Shown in pieces: positions 7,433 through 15,448 of a DNA stretch of 16,917 nucleotides (the stretch's first letter is position 1; each line of letters starts with the position of its first letter). The stretch covers positions 1 through 16,917 of the forward strand of contig CAYGWP010000110.1 in the NCBI GenBank assembly GCA_964353455.1, read 5' to 3'. Under the pieces are notes generated by a model. The model was not told where the DNA came from and did no database searches. It saw only the letters and a program-made list of their open reading frames with translations. The DNA comes from CAYGWP01 sp964353455. GTDB taxonomy: Bacteria > Planctomycetota > Phycisphaerae > FEN-1346. A program made the translations under genes and the position numbers.

Positions 7433-8776
7433 ATGAGAACCGCATTCCGTTTGCTGGCGGGATGGCTTCTGGTGTCAGGCTTCGCGATGGCGTCCGCGGG
7501 CGCCGAGCAGCCTGTCGCATGGTGGAAGTTCGACGCCGGGACCACGCGCGAGGCGGCCAGCCCCTGGTCGCCCGAGGGAAAAGTCGGCGGCGCGCTCGTC
7601 TTCGGCGGGGCCAACTACGTCACCGTGCCGGAGATAGGCACGTTCGACGCCGTGACGATCGCCATGTGGGTCCGCCCCGACGGCCTCGATCACCCGTTCA
7701 CGGCCCTGCTGGACTGCGAGGGGTGGGGCCGGTCGATGGCGCACCTCCAGTTCGCCCGCGACGGGCGGGTCGAGTTCTCGGTCAAGGGCAACAGTCCGGC
7801 CGATACGTTCTCGGCGGCCGCGCCGGGAAAGAACGCCGGCCAGTGGAACCATATTGCGGTGGTGTACGACAGCAAGGCCAGGAAAGTGCGCTTCTATCTT
7901 AACGGGAAACCGGATGCGGAATCGGAGTATGAGTCGGCAGTCCCGGTGCGGCTGGGGGCGCTCAGGATCGGCGCGTGGGACAAGGAGGCACGGTTCTTCC
8001 GTGGCCGGATGGACGAGACCAGCGTGTACGGTAAGGCCCTCGACGGTGCGGCCGTCGCCAGGCTGGCGGCCGGCGAGGAACTGAAGGACGGCCTCGAGGC
8101 GTGGTGGCGGATGGATGAGAAGGCCGGCGCGAAGGCCGCCGATTCCAGCGGCAAGGGACGCGACGGCACGCTGACGCCATCGGCCGCGGGCGCAACCGCC
8201 GACAGCGCGAGCGGCATCTCCGATGAGGTCCGCGGCAAGGCCAGGTTCGTCCCGGGCGTCAGCGGCAATGCGATGCTCTTCGACGGCGCCGCCACGGTCG
8301 TCCGAGAGGCGGCGAAGGCCCCGAAGATGAACCCCGACGGGTTCTCGATCGAGGCGTGGGTGGCCATGCCCGCCTATCCCAAGAGCGGCTGCACGATTGT
8401 AGGCCAGGAGCAGAACCGGAAGGGGTACGTTTTCAACATGGACGCCGAGGGGTATTTCCACCTCCAGTTCGCCCTCGGCCGCGAGTGGAAAGACGCCGTG
8501 TCCCTGAAGAAGGCGCCTCTCGGCAAGTGGGTGCACCTTGCCGCAGCCTACAGCCCGGATAGCGGCATCAATCTATATATGAATGGCGAGAACGTGGGGA
8601 ACCTGGTCCTTCTGGGTCCGGTGCAGTTCGCGGAGGATGCCGACCTGGTCATCGGGCGGTCCTTCGAGGGCCTTCTCGACGACCTTGTGATCCACCGCGC
8701 GGAACTCAGCGAGAAAGAAGTGGGCAAGCACTGCGAGACGGGCAAGTCGGCCCGGCAGCCGGCCTTCGCGCCGTAG
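7433..8776 (+). CDS. Secreted double LamG (concanavalin-like) domain protein
   Basis: A 447-residue protein with a Sec signal peptide (residues 1-24, ending ASAGAEQ) and two LamG/concanavalin-A-like jelly-roll domains, at about 28-215 and 222-435. Each begins with a WW-aromatic strand (AWWKFD; AWWRMDE). Each also has the family's AMWV or EAWV strand, a QWNHIA or KWVHLA strand, an FYLNGK or LYMNGE turn, and a final RMDETSVYGKAL or LLDDLVIHRAEL strand. The second domain keeps the early DSSGKGRDG loop (237-245) that the first lacks. Such domains usually bind carbohydrate or mediate adhesion; no catalytic residues are evident. ATG 7433 is chosen over an upstream in-frame TTG (7406) because GGGAGG at 7422-7427 precedes it by 5 nt and the signal peptide then starts correctly. 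It is divergent from the oxidoreductase operon and convergent with the PQQ gene. Confidence 0.88.
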   Translation: MRTAFRLLAGWLLVSGFAMASAGAEQPVAWWKFDAGTTREAASPWSPEGKVGGALVFGGANYVTVPEIGTFDAVTIAMWVRPDGLDHPFTALLDCEGWGRSMAHLQFARDGRVEFSVKGNSPADTFSAAAPGKNAGQWNHIAVVYDSKARKVRFYLNGKPDAESEYESAVPVRLGALRIGAWDKEARFFRGRMDETSVYGKALDGAAVARLAAGEELKDGLEAWWRMDEKAGAKAADSSGKGRDGTLTPSAAGATADSASGISDEVRGKARFVPGVSGNAMLFDGAATVVREAAKAPKMNPDGFSIEAWVAMPAYPKSGCTIVGQEQNRKGYVFNMDAEGYFHLQFALGREWKDAVSLKKAPLGKWVHLAAAYSPDSGINLYMNGENVGNLVLLGPVQFAEDADLVIGRSFEGLLDDLVIHRAELSEKEVGKHCETGKSARQPAFAP

Positions 8777-8778
8777 TA

Positions 8779-11229
8779 CTACTTCCCGCCGAGGAACTTG
8801 CCGAAGACCTGGCCCGTCGCGGTCCACGGAATGCCCCACCCGGCTTTGTACGTGCCCGTCAGATTGCCATCGGTTGATGTGACGTCCAGTTCGATGCGGC
8901 CGGCGATGCCCGTGCCCTCGGCAGGATTCGGCGTGACCCACCAGTCGCCGTTCAGAACAACCATCGCAGTGCCGGTGATGCGGCCGTCCTTTACTTGCAG
9001 GTCCGTGGGATCCACCTCGTGCCAGGCGCGGGTGTAGGCATAGGCGGTGGCGGCGGCGCGGACGACCTTGGCACCGTCGTGGTCCAGGCAGATGGTCAGG
9101 CCCGCGGGCTTCTTGCCCCAGGTGATTGGCTCGGCCAACTGGAGCACCCACGTCGATATGCCGACGAGGTTCTCGCCGAAGGAGGTTACAGGCTTGTCGG
9201 GCAGCCAGGGCGTAGGATAGGTCCGCTCCTTCGACGGCCCGTAGCCGCCGACCGTGCCGCTGGTGCTGATCGGCTGCTCCAGCGCGGTGATCCGCCGCGT
9301 CCACGTGCCGGTCACGGCGCCCTCGGACCGCGTGAGGTCAACCCGGACCGGCCACGTGTGGCTGCCGAAACCGATCCGGACCGTGCCGGTAAGCCGGTCG
9401 CCGGCGGCCTTTGCATCAACCTGCGTCACCCGCTCCCACTGCTGGAACCGCCGGCACTGGCTGTAGGTCACGCCCGCATCGCGGTCGGTGGGCGGCCAGA
9501 CCCTGCCGCCGTACACGGCGCCGTCGGGCCGCGTCCACAGCCGGACCGGCAGCGACGGCAGGCCGACATACCCGCCGCGCAAGTCCAGCGACCAGGTTGA
9601 AAGGCCCTCCGGCTGCCGCAGGTCGTAGCAGACCAGGCCGCCGTCGATCGTCCGCTCGAACATGCGCCCGGCGACCACGGGCGTCTCCATGTAAACTTCG
9701 TATGCGGTCGCGAACTCCGCCACGTCAAGAGCGCACAGGCCGCCCTCGTGATCGAGGCGGGTGACCTTTCCGGGCGCGGCAGTCCACTCGACGATGGGGT
9801 GCCGCCCGCCGTGGGTCGGGCCGTGGCAGGAGTTCGACCGGAAGAACAGGCGGTCTTCGACGAGGTAGAAGAGTCCATCCGCCCTCTGCACCTCGTCGCC
9901 CACGTTGGCGTGCTCGGCCAGGATGCGGCCGGTGGCCTCATCCAAGAGGAGGAACCGTCCGGGCGCCTCCCGGGTGCCCTCGGTGGGGACGTACGCCAGG
10001 CCGTCGCGGATCAGGTACCGCTGCCGCGCGCAACTATCGAACCATGTAGGTATCTGGTTTCTGGTCTCCTCCGGCATGACCCATGCCCGCTCTGCCCCCG
10101 CCGGGGTGATACGGTAGGCGCCGTAGTAGCCTGGCACGCGCTTCTCCTTGGGATCGACGGGCCCGGCGGCATTGACCAGCACGTGCTTCGCCGAAGGGGC
10201 GAGCGTGAAGTAGTTGGGCCCCAGGCCGGTCACCTTCCAGAGTTCCTTGCCGTTGCGCGGGTCGATTAGGCGCAGCACGCCGCCGACCGTTGCGCAGAGC
10301 ACGTACTCGCGGCCGGCGTGCCGCCAGACGTTGGGCGTGGCGTACTTTGACACGGCCTCCTTGAGTTCCCACTTCATCTGGCCGGTTTCCACGTCGATAC
10401 CGCGGAGGGCCGTGTCGCGGCCGGAGTACGTCGGCACGACGAGCACGCCGTCGGCGACAATGAGCGAGGTGTGCCAGCCGGGGCCGTCAGGGTCGGTCCA
10501 TCGCCCCTGTGCGGCCGCCGCGAGAATCTGGTCTCGCTCCTTCGAGGCCTGCTTGTAGCCGGGGCCGATGTCGCCCTGCCAGAGTTTCCGGCCGGCGGCG
10601 GCATCGTAGGCGAAGAGCCGGCCCGTCGATCCCATGCTGAAGACCTTGCCGCGCCAGTATGCCGGTGCGACCTGGAACCCGCCGCGCTTGCCGCCGCTCA
10701 GGATAATGCCGCCGGCCTCGACGGCCTTCCACAAGGTCTTGCCGGTCCTGGCATCGAGGGCGATGAGTATGTCCTCGGCGTCGAGTCGGAACCTGGCCGT
10801 CTCACCTTTCACTTCGGCCTGATACAGTTTGCCTGCGGGGCGGAACGAGGAACCGAAGACCTTACCCTCGGCCACAATCACGCCCGCCCAGTTGCCCGGA
10901 TGCACGAGCGCATCAGGCCCCAGGCGGGCCGTGATGTCCTCAGCCGACGAGAAGGTCTTGCTCCCCGTCTTGGCCGAGCCGAAGTCGTGGTCCTCGCTCT
11001 CCCAGGCCATTTGCGCCTGGAGGAGGTCATCGGCGATCCGTACTCCGGTGCGAAGCGTAAGGTAGTTTCCGAACGGCCCGTTCTCGAAAGGCCAGCCGAT
11101 CCGCCAGGCCTCCTCCTCGGAGTAGGTCTTCTGCGGGTCCAGGGCCGGCCCGGCCTCCTCGGCCACAAGCGAGTGCGCGGCCGCAAGCAGCACGGCCGCT
11201 GCCCCAATGAACAGGCATTGCCTTGTCAT
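8779..11229 (-). CDS. Secreted PQQ-like beta-propeller protein
   Basis: An 816-residue protein with a Sec signal peptide (residues 1-23, ending SLVAEE). Residues about 115-560 hold PQQ-like propeller blades, recognised by repeated aspartate/glycine/tryptophan motifs: ALDARTGKTLW (157-167), AYDAAAGRKLW (207-217), GIDVETGQMKW (277-287), LIDPRNGKELW (321-331) and the weaker LLDEATGRIL (428-437). Such propellers occur in quinoprotein dehydrogenases and in BamB-like scaffolds; no enzyme-specific residues are identified here, so a binding or scaffold role is as likely as catalysis. The C-terminal region holds two similar beta segments, DRLTGT through AVTGTW (611-643) and GRITGT through NLTGTY (749-794). 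The gene starts 13 bp after the ATPase stop, and its GGGAGG directly abuts that stop codon, so the two are probably co-transcribed and coupled. Confidence 0.86.
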   Translation of the reverse strand: MTRQCLFIGAAAVLLAAAHSLVAEEAGPALDPQKTYSEEEAWRIGWPFENGPFGNYLTLRTGVRIADDLLQAQMAWESEDHDFGSAKTGSKTFSSAEDITARLGPDALVHPGNWAGVIVAEGKVFGSSFRPAGKLYQAEVKGETARFRLDAEDILIALDARTGKTLWKAVEAGGIILSGGKRGGFQVAPAYWRGKVFSMGSTGRLFAYDAAAGRKLWQGDIGPGYKQASKERDQILAAAAQGRWTDPDGPGWHTSLIVADGVLVVPTYSGRDTALRGIDVETGQMKWELKEAVSKYATPNVWRHAGREYVLCATVGGVLRLIDPRNGKELWKVTGLGPNYFTLAPSAKHVLVNAAGPVDPKEKRVPGYYGAYRITPAGAERAWVMPEETRNQIPTWFDSCARQRYLIRDGLAYVPTEGTREAPGRFLLLDEATGRILAEHANVGDEVQRADGLFYLVEDRLFFRSNSCHGPTHGGRHPIVEWTAAPGKVTRLDHEGGLCALDVAEFATAYEVYMETPVVAGRMFERTIDGGLVCYDLRQPEGLSTWSLDLRGGYVGLPSLPVRLWTRPDGAVYGGRVWPPTDRDAGVTYSQCRRFQQWERVTQVDAKAAGDRLTGTVRIGFGSHTWPVRVDLTRSEGAVTGTWTRRITALEQPISTSGTVGGYGPSKERTYPTPWLPDKPVTSFGENLVGISTWVLQLAEPITWGKKPAGLTICLDHDGAKVVRAAATAYAYTRAWHEVDPTDLQVKDGRITGTAMVVLNGDWWVTPNPAEGTGIAGRIELDVTSTDGNLTGTYKAGWGIPWTATGQVFGKFLGGK

Positions 11230-11242
11230 CCGAGTGCCTCCC

Positions 11243-12442
11243 TCAGCCCCACATCTTCCACGAGATCACGACTACGTCCTCTCGGAGATATGATGTGTCG
11301 CCGCCATAGACGAGCGCGGCGGGCTGGTGCTTGCGCGTCAGTTTCCGCCAGAAACGCACTCCGTCGAGGAAATCGGACGCGAACGTTTCGCCGGACTTGG
11401 CCTCTACCGGCACCAACTCCTTGCCGCGCTCGACCAGCAGGTCGATCTCGTGTCCGCTCGAGTCCCGCCAGAAGTACACATCCGGCTCCAGGCCGCGGTG
11501 AACGTAGTTCTTAACGGCCTCCGAGACGACCCACGATTCGAACACGGCCCCGCGGGCAGCGTGGATCCGAAGGTCATCGGGGCTGCGAATCCTGAGGAGA
11601 TAGCACAAGAGGCCGCTGTCGAGGAAGCACAGTTTGGGCGACTTGACAAGCCGCTTGTTCAGGTTCCTGTGGTGCGGGCGAAGGAGAAACACGAGGAAAC
11701 TCGCCTCCAAGACCGACAGCCACCGCCGCGCGGTCGTGTGGCTGATGCCAGCGTCGCTCGCAAGTGACGACAGGTTCAGCAGTTGGCTCGAACGCCCGGC
11801 GCACAGCCGCAGGAAACGGCCGAAGGTCTCCAGGTCGCCAACGTTCAGGATGTCGCGAACGTCTTTCTCCACGTAGGCCTGATAGTAATTGCGCAGCCAG
11901 TCCTGCGGGTCCAGGTGCTTGTCGAAAATGCGCGGGTACCCACCGGCAAAGAGGGTCTCGAACAGACTGCGCGCAGGCGGTTTGCCGTTGGCCTTGGGGA
12001 CGGCCCTGCCCAAGGCGGCCAAGTCCATCATCGGCTGACGGGCCAGTTCAGCCCGCGAGAACGGCAGCAGGTGAAGCGTGGCACACCGCCCGGCCAAGGT
12101 CTGGCTGATGTTCTGAAGCAGGAGGAAGTTCTGAGAGCCTGTCAGGATGAACTGCCCGGCCTGCTGGCGCTCGTCCACGATGCCTTGAATGTAGGAGAAC
12201 AGGTGCGGCGCCCGCTGGACTTCATCCAGGACGACCTTGCCGGCGAACTGCCCGAGGAAGCCCCTGGGGTCCTCCTGGGCGAACTCCCGCTGGTCGGGGA
12301 CTTCCAGAGAGGCGTATTGGTGGTGAGGGAAGGCATTCCGGACCAGGGTGGTCTTCCCGGATTGCCGCGGTCCTGTCACCGAAACGACCGGATACTGCCT
12401 GGCGGCCTTGAGCAGCCCCGGTTCCAGGTGCCTGGGGATCAT
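11243..12442 (-). CDS. AAA ATPase with DUF4143 domain
   Basis: A 399-residue protein of the widespread AAA_14 plus DUF4143 type. Walker A is GPRQSGKTT at 24-32, Walker B VVLDEVQ at 70-76, the sensor-like FILTGSQNF at 98-106, and an arginine-finger-like AGRC at 117-120. The DUF4143 part, about 185-350, ends in HEIDLLVERGKELVPVEAKSG. Its spaced Asp and E-x-K resemble a PD-(D/E)XK nuclease core (D334, E347, K349). Biological function is poorly known for the family. ATG 12442 is preferred over an upstream in-frame TTG (12475) because AAAGGAG (12449-12455) lies 6 nt before it and the protein then begins MIPRHL, typical of the family. It sits between an oxidoreductase and the PQQ gene with no obvious link to sugars, so it may be a passenger. 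A 13-bp inverted repeat lies just upstream. Confidence 0.93.
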   Translation of the reverse strand: MIPRHLEPGLLKAARQYPVVSVTGPRQSGKTTLVRNAFPHHQYASLEVPDQREFAQEDPRGFLGQFAGKVVLDEVQRAPHLFSYIQGIVDERQQAGQFILTGSQNFLLLQNISQTLAGRCATLHLLPFSRAELARQPMMDLAALGRAVPKANGKPPARSLFETLFAGGYPRIFDKHLDPQDWLRNYYQAYVEKDVRDILNVGDLETFGRFLRLCAGRSSQLLNLSSLASDAGISHTTARRWLSVLEASFLVFLLRPHHRNLNKRLVKSPKLCFLDSGLLCYLLRIRSPDDLRIHAARGAVFESWVVSEAVKNYVHRGLEPDVYFWRDSSGHEIDLLVERGKELVPVEAKSGETFASDFLDGVRFWRKLTRKHQPAALVYGGDTSYLREDVVVISWKMWG

Positions 12443-12455
12443 GGGCATCTCCTTT

Positions 12456-12490
12456 CTTGCATTTTGAACATCCAATATTCAAAATGCAAG
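12456..12490. repeat. 13-bp inverted repeat upstream of the ATPase gene
   Basis: Arms CTTGCATTTTGAA (12456-12468) and TTCAAAATGCAAG (12478-12490) are perfect, with a 9-nt spacer. The element is AT-rich in a GC-rich window and ends one base from the ribosome binding site of the ATPase gene. A weak promoter-like pair, TTGCAT and CAAAAT with a 17-bp spacer, can be read through it on the minus strand. It could be an operator for autoregulation, a 5' hairpin controlling translation, or the trace of an inserted module. Confidence 0.65.
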
Positions 12491-12502
12491 CGGAAATGGC
12501 GA

Positions 12503-13816
12503 TCACAGATGCCACGGGGCGCGCATGGGCCGGGTGAGCATCCGGTTGGCCGCAGCGTCGCCGGGGAACTCTTCCTTGCCGGGGTCCCACCTGAGTTTCC
12601 TCCCCAGGCGCATGGCGATGTCGCTCAACTGGCAGAGGGCGTCGGAGCGGACGGCGATGTCGATGGGGGCGACCGTCCGGCCGCGCGTCTTGATGCAGTC
12701 CAGAAAGTTCTGCTGGTGATGGTTGCTGACGGGCAGATGGATGTCGGAGGGCGCCAGGGGGCGCTTGAGGAGCGATTTCGGCTCGGCATCGACGTCGCCG
12801 CCCAGGTGCCGCTCCAGGACGAAGACCCAGCCGTCGGTCCCCTCGAAGCGGACGCCGAGCGGGTTCTTCTGGCCGTCGGTGAAGTTCATCGTAACACCGT
12901 TGGCGAACTTGAGGTCCACGCTCCAGGCTGTGGCGTTGTCGCAGAGGCCGTCGCGCGGAAAGTCGCCCGTGCCCTCCACTTCCACCGGGCCCGTGAGGTC
13001 CGTCCCGTTTCCCCATGTAGCCATGTCGATGGTGTGTATGCCGCAGCCCGCGATGAACCCCAGCGAGTAATCGCTGATGTGGAACCAGTGGCTGTTGGTC
13101 ACGCGCTCCTGGCAGTACGGGGCCGGCGGCGCGGGGCCGAGCCAGAGGTCGTAGTCCAGCCAGTCGGGGACCGGCGCGGGCGGGTAATTCGGCGACGAGC
13201 GGCTGAACCGCGTACCCACCTTTATCGACTTGACCTTGCCGATCCAGCCGTTAAGGACGATCTCGCAGGCCAGCCGCGTGCTCCAACTTGAGCGCTCCTG
13301 CGTGCCGAACTGGAACACCCGGCCATAGCGATTGACGGTCTCGCGGAGGACTTTCCCCTCCTGGACGCTCATGCCGAGCGGCTTCTCGCAATAGACATCC
13401 TTGCCCCCCCGGACGGCCTCAAGGGCGTGCAGCACGTGCCAGTGGTCGGTCGATGCAACGGTGACGGCGTCGATGTCGGTGCGTGCGCAGAGTTCGCGGA
13501 AATCAATGTGCGTGGCGCACGACTGGTTGCCGTACTGCTTATTGACCGCCTGCTGCGCCCGCTCACGTGCGGGCTGCTTCACGTCGCAGGCGGCCAGGAC
13601 CTGGGCATCGGTGAGGCCGAGGAAATTCGTCAGGAGCGCCGACCCCCGCCCGCCCGTGCCGATAAAGCCCATCGTGACGCGGTCGCTTGGCGAGGGTCGT
13701 CCGTCCCGCCCGAGTGCGCTCGCGGGAACCACGTACGGCGCGGCCGCAAGACCGCCTGCCAGAGTGGCCGCACGCATCAGGAACTGCCGACGGCTCTGCT
13801 TCGCAGCACGTTCCAT
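12503..13816 (-). CDS. Tat-exported Gfo/Idh/MocA oxidoreductase (distinct subgroup)
   Basis: A 437-residue protein with a Tat signal (QSRRQFLMRAATLAGG, twin arginines at residues 9-10). The Rossmann loop is IGTGGRG at 52-58, EKP is at 144-146, and GCGIHTID at 257-264 keeps His and the last Asp but has Gly for the first Asp. It lacks the YRKGWEV tail of the three paralogues at 1289-7218 and instead ends in FPGDAAANRMLTRPMRAPWHL-type sequence, so it belongs to another subgroup. An in-frame reading reaches further upstream, but ATG 13816 is preferred because AGGA lies 8 nt before it and the Tat motif is then close to the N-terminus; ATG 13825 is the alternative. It lies between the kinase gene and the AAA ATPase on the same strand. 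A sugar or polyol substrate is inferred only. Confidence 0.9.
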   Translation of the reverse strand: MERAAKQSRRQFLMRAATLAGGLAAAPYVVPASALGRDGRPSPSDRVTMGFIGTGGRGSALLTNFLGLTDAQVLAACDVKQPARERAQQAVNKQYGNQSCATHIDFRELCARTDIDAVTVASTDHWHVLHALEAVRGGKDVYCEKPLGMSVQEGKVLRETVNRYGRVFQFGTQERSSWSTRLACEIVLNGWIGKVKSIKVGTRFSRSSPNYPPAPVPDWLDYDLWLGPAPPAPYCQERVTNSHWFHISDYSLGFIAGCGIHTIDMATWGNGTDLTGPVEVEGTGDFPRDGLCDNATAWSVDLKFANGVTMNFTDGQKNPLGVRFEGTDGWVFVLERHLGGDVDAEPKSLLKRPLAPSDIHLPVSNHHQQNFLDCIKTRGRTVAPIDIAVRSDALCQLSDIAMRLGRKLRWDPGKEEFPGDAAANRMLTRPMRAPWHL

Positions 13817-13866
13817 CGGATGCATCCTGTCGTACCGTTCCGTGCAATTTACCCCGGCGATGGCCC

Positions 13867-13894
13867 GCGCGGCGGGTCTCCCGACCCGCCGCGC
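13867..13894. terminator. 12-bp stem hairpin after the kinase gene
   Basis: GCGCGGCGGGTC (13867-13878) pairs perfectly with GACCCGCCGCGC (13883-13894) around a TCCC loop, 17 bp beyond the minus-strand stop of the kinase gene. Without a T-run it is at best an atypical terminator. The left arm and loop start (15 bases) recur exactly at 16899-16913, cut off by the window end, so it is likely an interspersed repeat. Confidence 0.55.
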
Positions 13895-13911
13895 ACCTTC
13901 GCCATCCAATG

Positions 13912-15285
13912 CTACCGGGAAGGCTGATAAACCTTGACCGGAAACGCCTCGGCGATGGCCAGGCGAATCTCGTGAAGGCTGCGGAAGAGGCCCCGCGCCC
14001 GCGCCTGGACGCAGATGTTGCCGAGGGCCGTCGCCTCGACCGGCCCGGCATAGACCGGGATTCCCACGGCATCGGCGGTCATGCGGTTAAGGAGTTCGGC
14101 CCGCGTCCCGCCGCCCACCACGTGCAGGCGCTGGAACCGTTTGCCGGTGACCCGCTGGAGTTGGTCGAGTTCGCGTTTGTAGGCTGCGGCAAGGCTGAGG
14201 TAGCAGCACCGGGCCACATCGCCCTCGGACTTCGGGAGCGGCCGGCCGCGCGCCGCCAAGTCGGCCTTGATCTCGGCGACCATGTCGGCCGGGGCGAAGT
14301 AGCGCGGGTTGTTGGGGTCGATCGTGGCGCTGAAGTTCGATGCCTCTGCCGCCGCGGCGATCTCGGAGAACTCCATGGGCCTGCCCTGATCGGCCCAGGT
14401 GCGGCGGCACTCCTGGATGAGCCAGAGGCCGTTGATGTTTTTGAGGAACCGGATCTTGCCGTCCACGCCCCCCTCGTTGGTGAAGTTGGCGGCCTCGGCA
14501 TCCTCCGTCAGGACCGGCTCTTCAAGTTCCGCCCCGATAAGGGACCACGTGCCGGAACTCAGGTAGGCCCACTCTCCGTCCTGTGCGGCTGGTACGGCCG
14601 CCACGGCGCTGCCGGTGTCGTGCATCGCAGGAAGATAGACTGGCGTGCCTCCGCAACTACCCGCGCGTGCACCGGGCATCTGGACCTTGCCGAAGATCCG
14701 GTCGGGCAGGCCCAGGGTGCGTATGAGGTCGCGGTCCCAGTCGCGCTTGGCGGCGTCCAGGAGGCCCGTGGTGCTACAGATGCTGTACTCGCTGACGGCC
14801 TCGCCGGTGAGCATGTGGACGATGAGTTCCGGCATGAGCAGCATGCGTGCCGCGCGGGAGAGCACATCGGGCCGCTTCATCTTCTCGGCCACCAACTGGA
14901 AGATGGTGTTGAACGGCATCTCCTGCATGCCTGTGCGGGCGTAGAGGCTTTTCTTGGGGATGAGGCGATAGACCTCGGGTATGGCATCCTGGTGGCGCGC
15001 GTCTCTGTAGGCGAAAGGGAGGTCGAGGAGTTCGCCCTTCTCGTCGATGAGACCGTAATCGACGCCCCAGGTGTCGATGCCGATGCTCTCGACCTGGCCG
15101 GATGCGCGGATGCCGGCCCTCACCTTCTCGACGAGTTCGGCGATGTCCCACTTGCGGCTGCCGCCGATCTCCTTCGTGCCGTTCTCAAAGCGATGCGTCT
15201 CCTGGAGTGCGATGCCCCGGCCCTCGATTGTGCCGACGATGGTCCGCCCGCTCGACGCCCCCAGGTCCACTGCCAGGAATCTCAT
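13912..15285 (-). CDS. rhaB: Rhamnulokinase-like FGGY family sugar kinase
   Basis: A 457-residue cytoplasmic kinase that would phosphorylate a ketose such as L-rhamnulose at C1 using ATP. The N-terminal phosphate-binding loop is AVDLGASSGRT at 5-14. GIDTWGVDYGLID (69-81) matches the rhamnulokinase signature region. The catalytic-base segment is MHDTGSAV (221-228, D223), followed by YLSSGTWSLIG (241-251). The adenosine-binding region is HVVGGGTRAELLN (388-400). It is slightly shorter than the enterobacterial enzyme. No signal peptide is present. GGAGG lies 6 nt before the ATG. The gene upstream on the same strand resembles fucose/arabinose isomerases, so the pair could act in 6-deoxyhexose breakdown. 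No aldolase is visible. Fuculokinase activity cannot be excluded by sequence alone. Confidence 0.88.
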   Translation of the reverse strand: MRFLAVDLGASSGRTIVGTIEGRGIALQETHRFENGTKEIGGSRKWDIAELVEKVRAGIRASGQVESIGIDTWGVDYGLIDEKGELLDLPFAYRDARHQDAIPEVYRLIPKKSLYARTGMQEMPFNTIFQLVAEKMKRPDVLSRAARMLLMPELIVHMLTGEAVSEYSICSTTGLLDAAKRDWDRDLIRTLGLPDRIFGKVQMPGARAGSCGGTPVYLPAMHDTGSAVAAVPAAQDGEWAYLSSGTWSLIGAELEEPVLTEDAEAANFTNEGGVDGKIRFLKNINGLWLIQECRRTWADQGRPMEFSEIAAAAEASNFSATIDPNNPRYFAPADMVAEIKADLAARGRPLPKSEGDVARCCYLSLAAAYKRELDQLQRVTGKRFQRLHVVGGGTRAELLNRMTADAVGIPVYAGPVEATALGNICVQARARGLFRSLHEIRLAIAEAFPVKVYQPSR

Positions 15286-15352
15286 CGGCGTCCTCCGGCA
15301 AGGGTCAACGCGGCGCCAGGGTCCTCAGTTCAGATGAATGGAGTGTCGCCCC

Positions 15353-15391
15353 TGGCACGGCAGGCGTGCCGTGGCCTGTCGCCGCGGCGAC
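15353..15391. repeat. Palindromes in the kinase-isomerase spacer
   Basis: The 163-bp spacer between the isomerase-like gene and the kinase gene has no gene but two palindromes. One is a hairpin of CACGGCA (15356-15362) with TGCCGTG (15367-15373). The other is GTCGCCGCGGCGAC (15378-15391), identical to the core of the palindrome at 7317-7334. The first recalls the TGGCACG-type hairpin at 43-108. They may be remnants of short dispersed repeats. Confidence 0.5.
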
Positions 15392-15448
15392 CACGCAGGC
15401 GAGGTCGGCCAGGTTCCCTCAGAGGCTCTCGAAGCCGCGGTCGCAGAC

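Noticed and set aside
12443..12475. Earlier TTG start for the AAA/DUF4143 gene
   Set aside because: It would place the start inside the inverted repeat, has no ribosome binding site, and adds residues not typical of the family. ATG 12442 has AAAGGAG 6 nt upstream.
13817..13909. Longer N-terminus for the fourth oxidoreductase
   Set aside because: The extension reaches into the GC hairpin after the kinase gene and would move the Tat motif far from the N-terminus.
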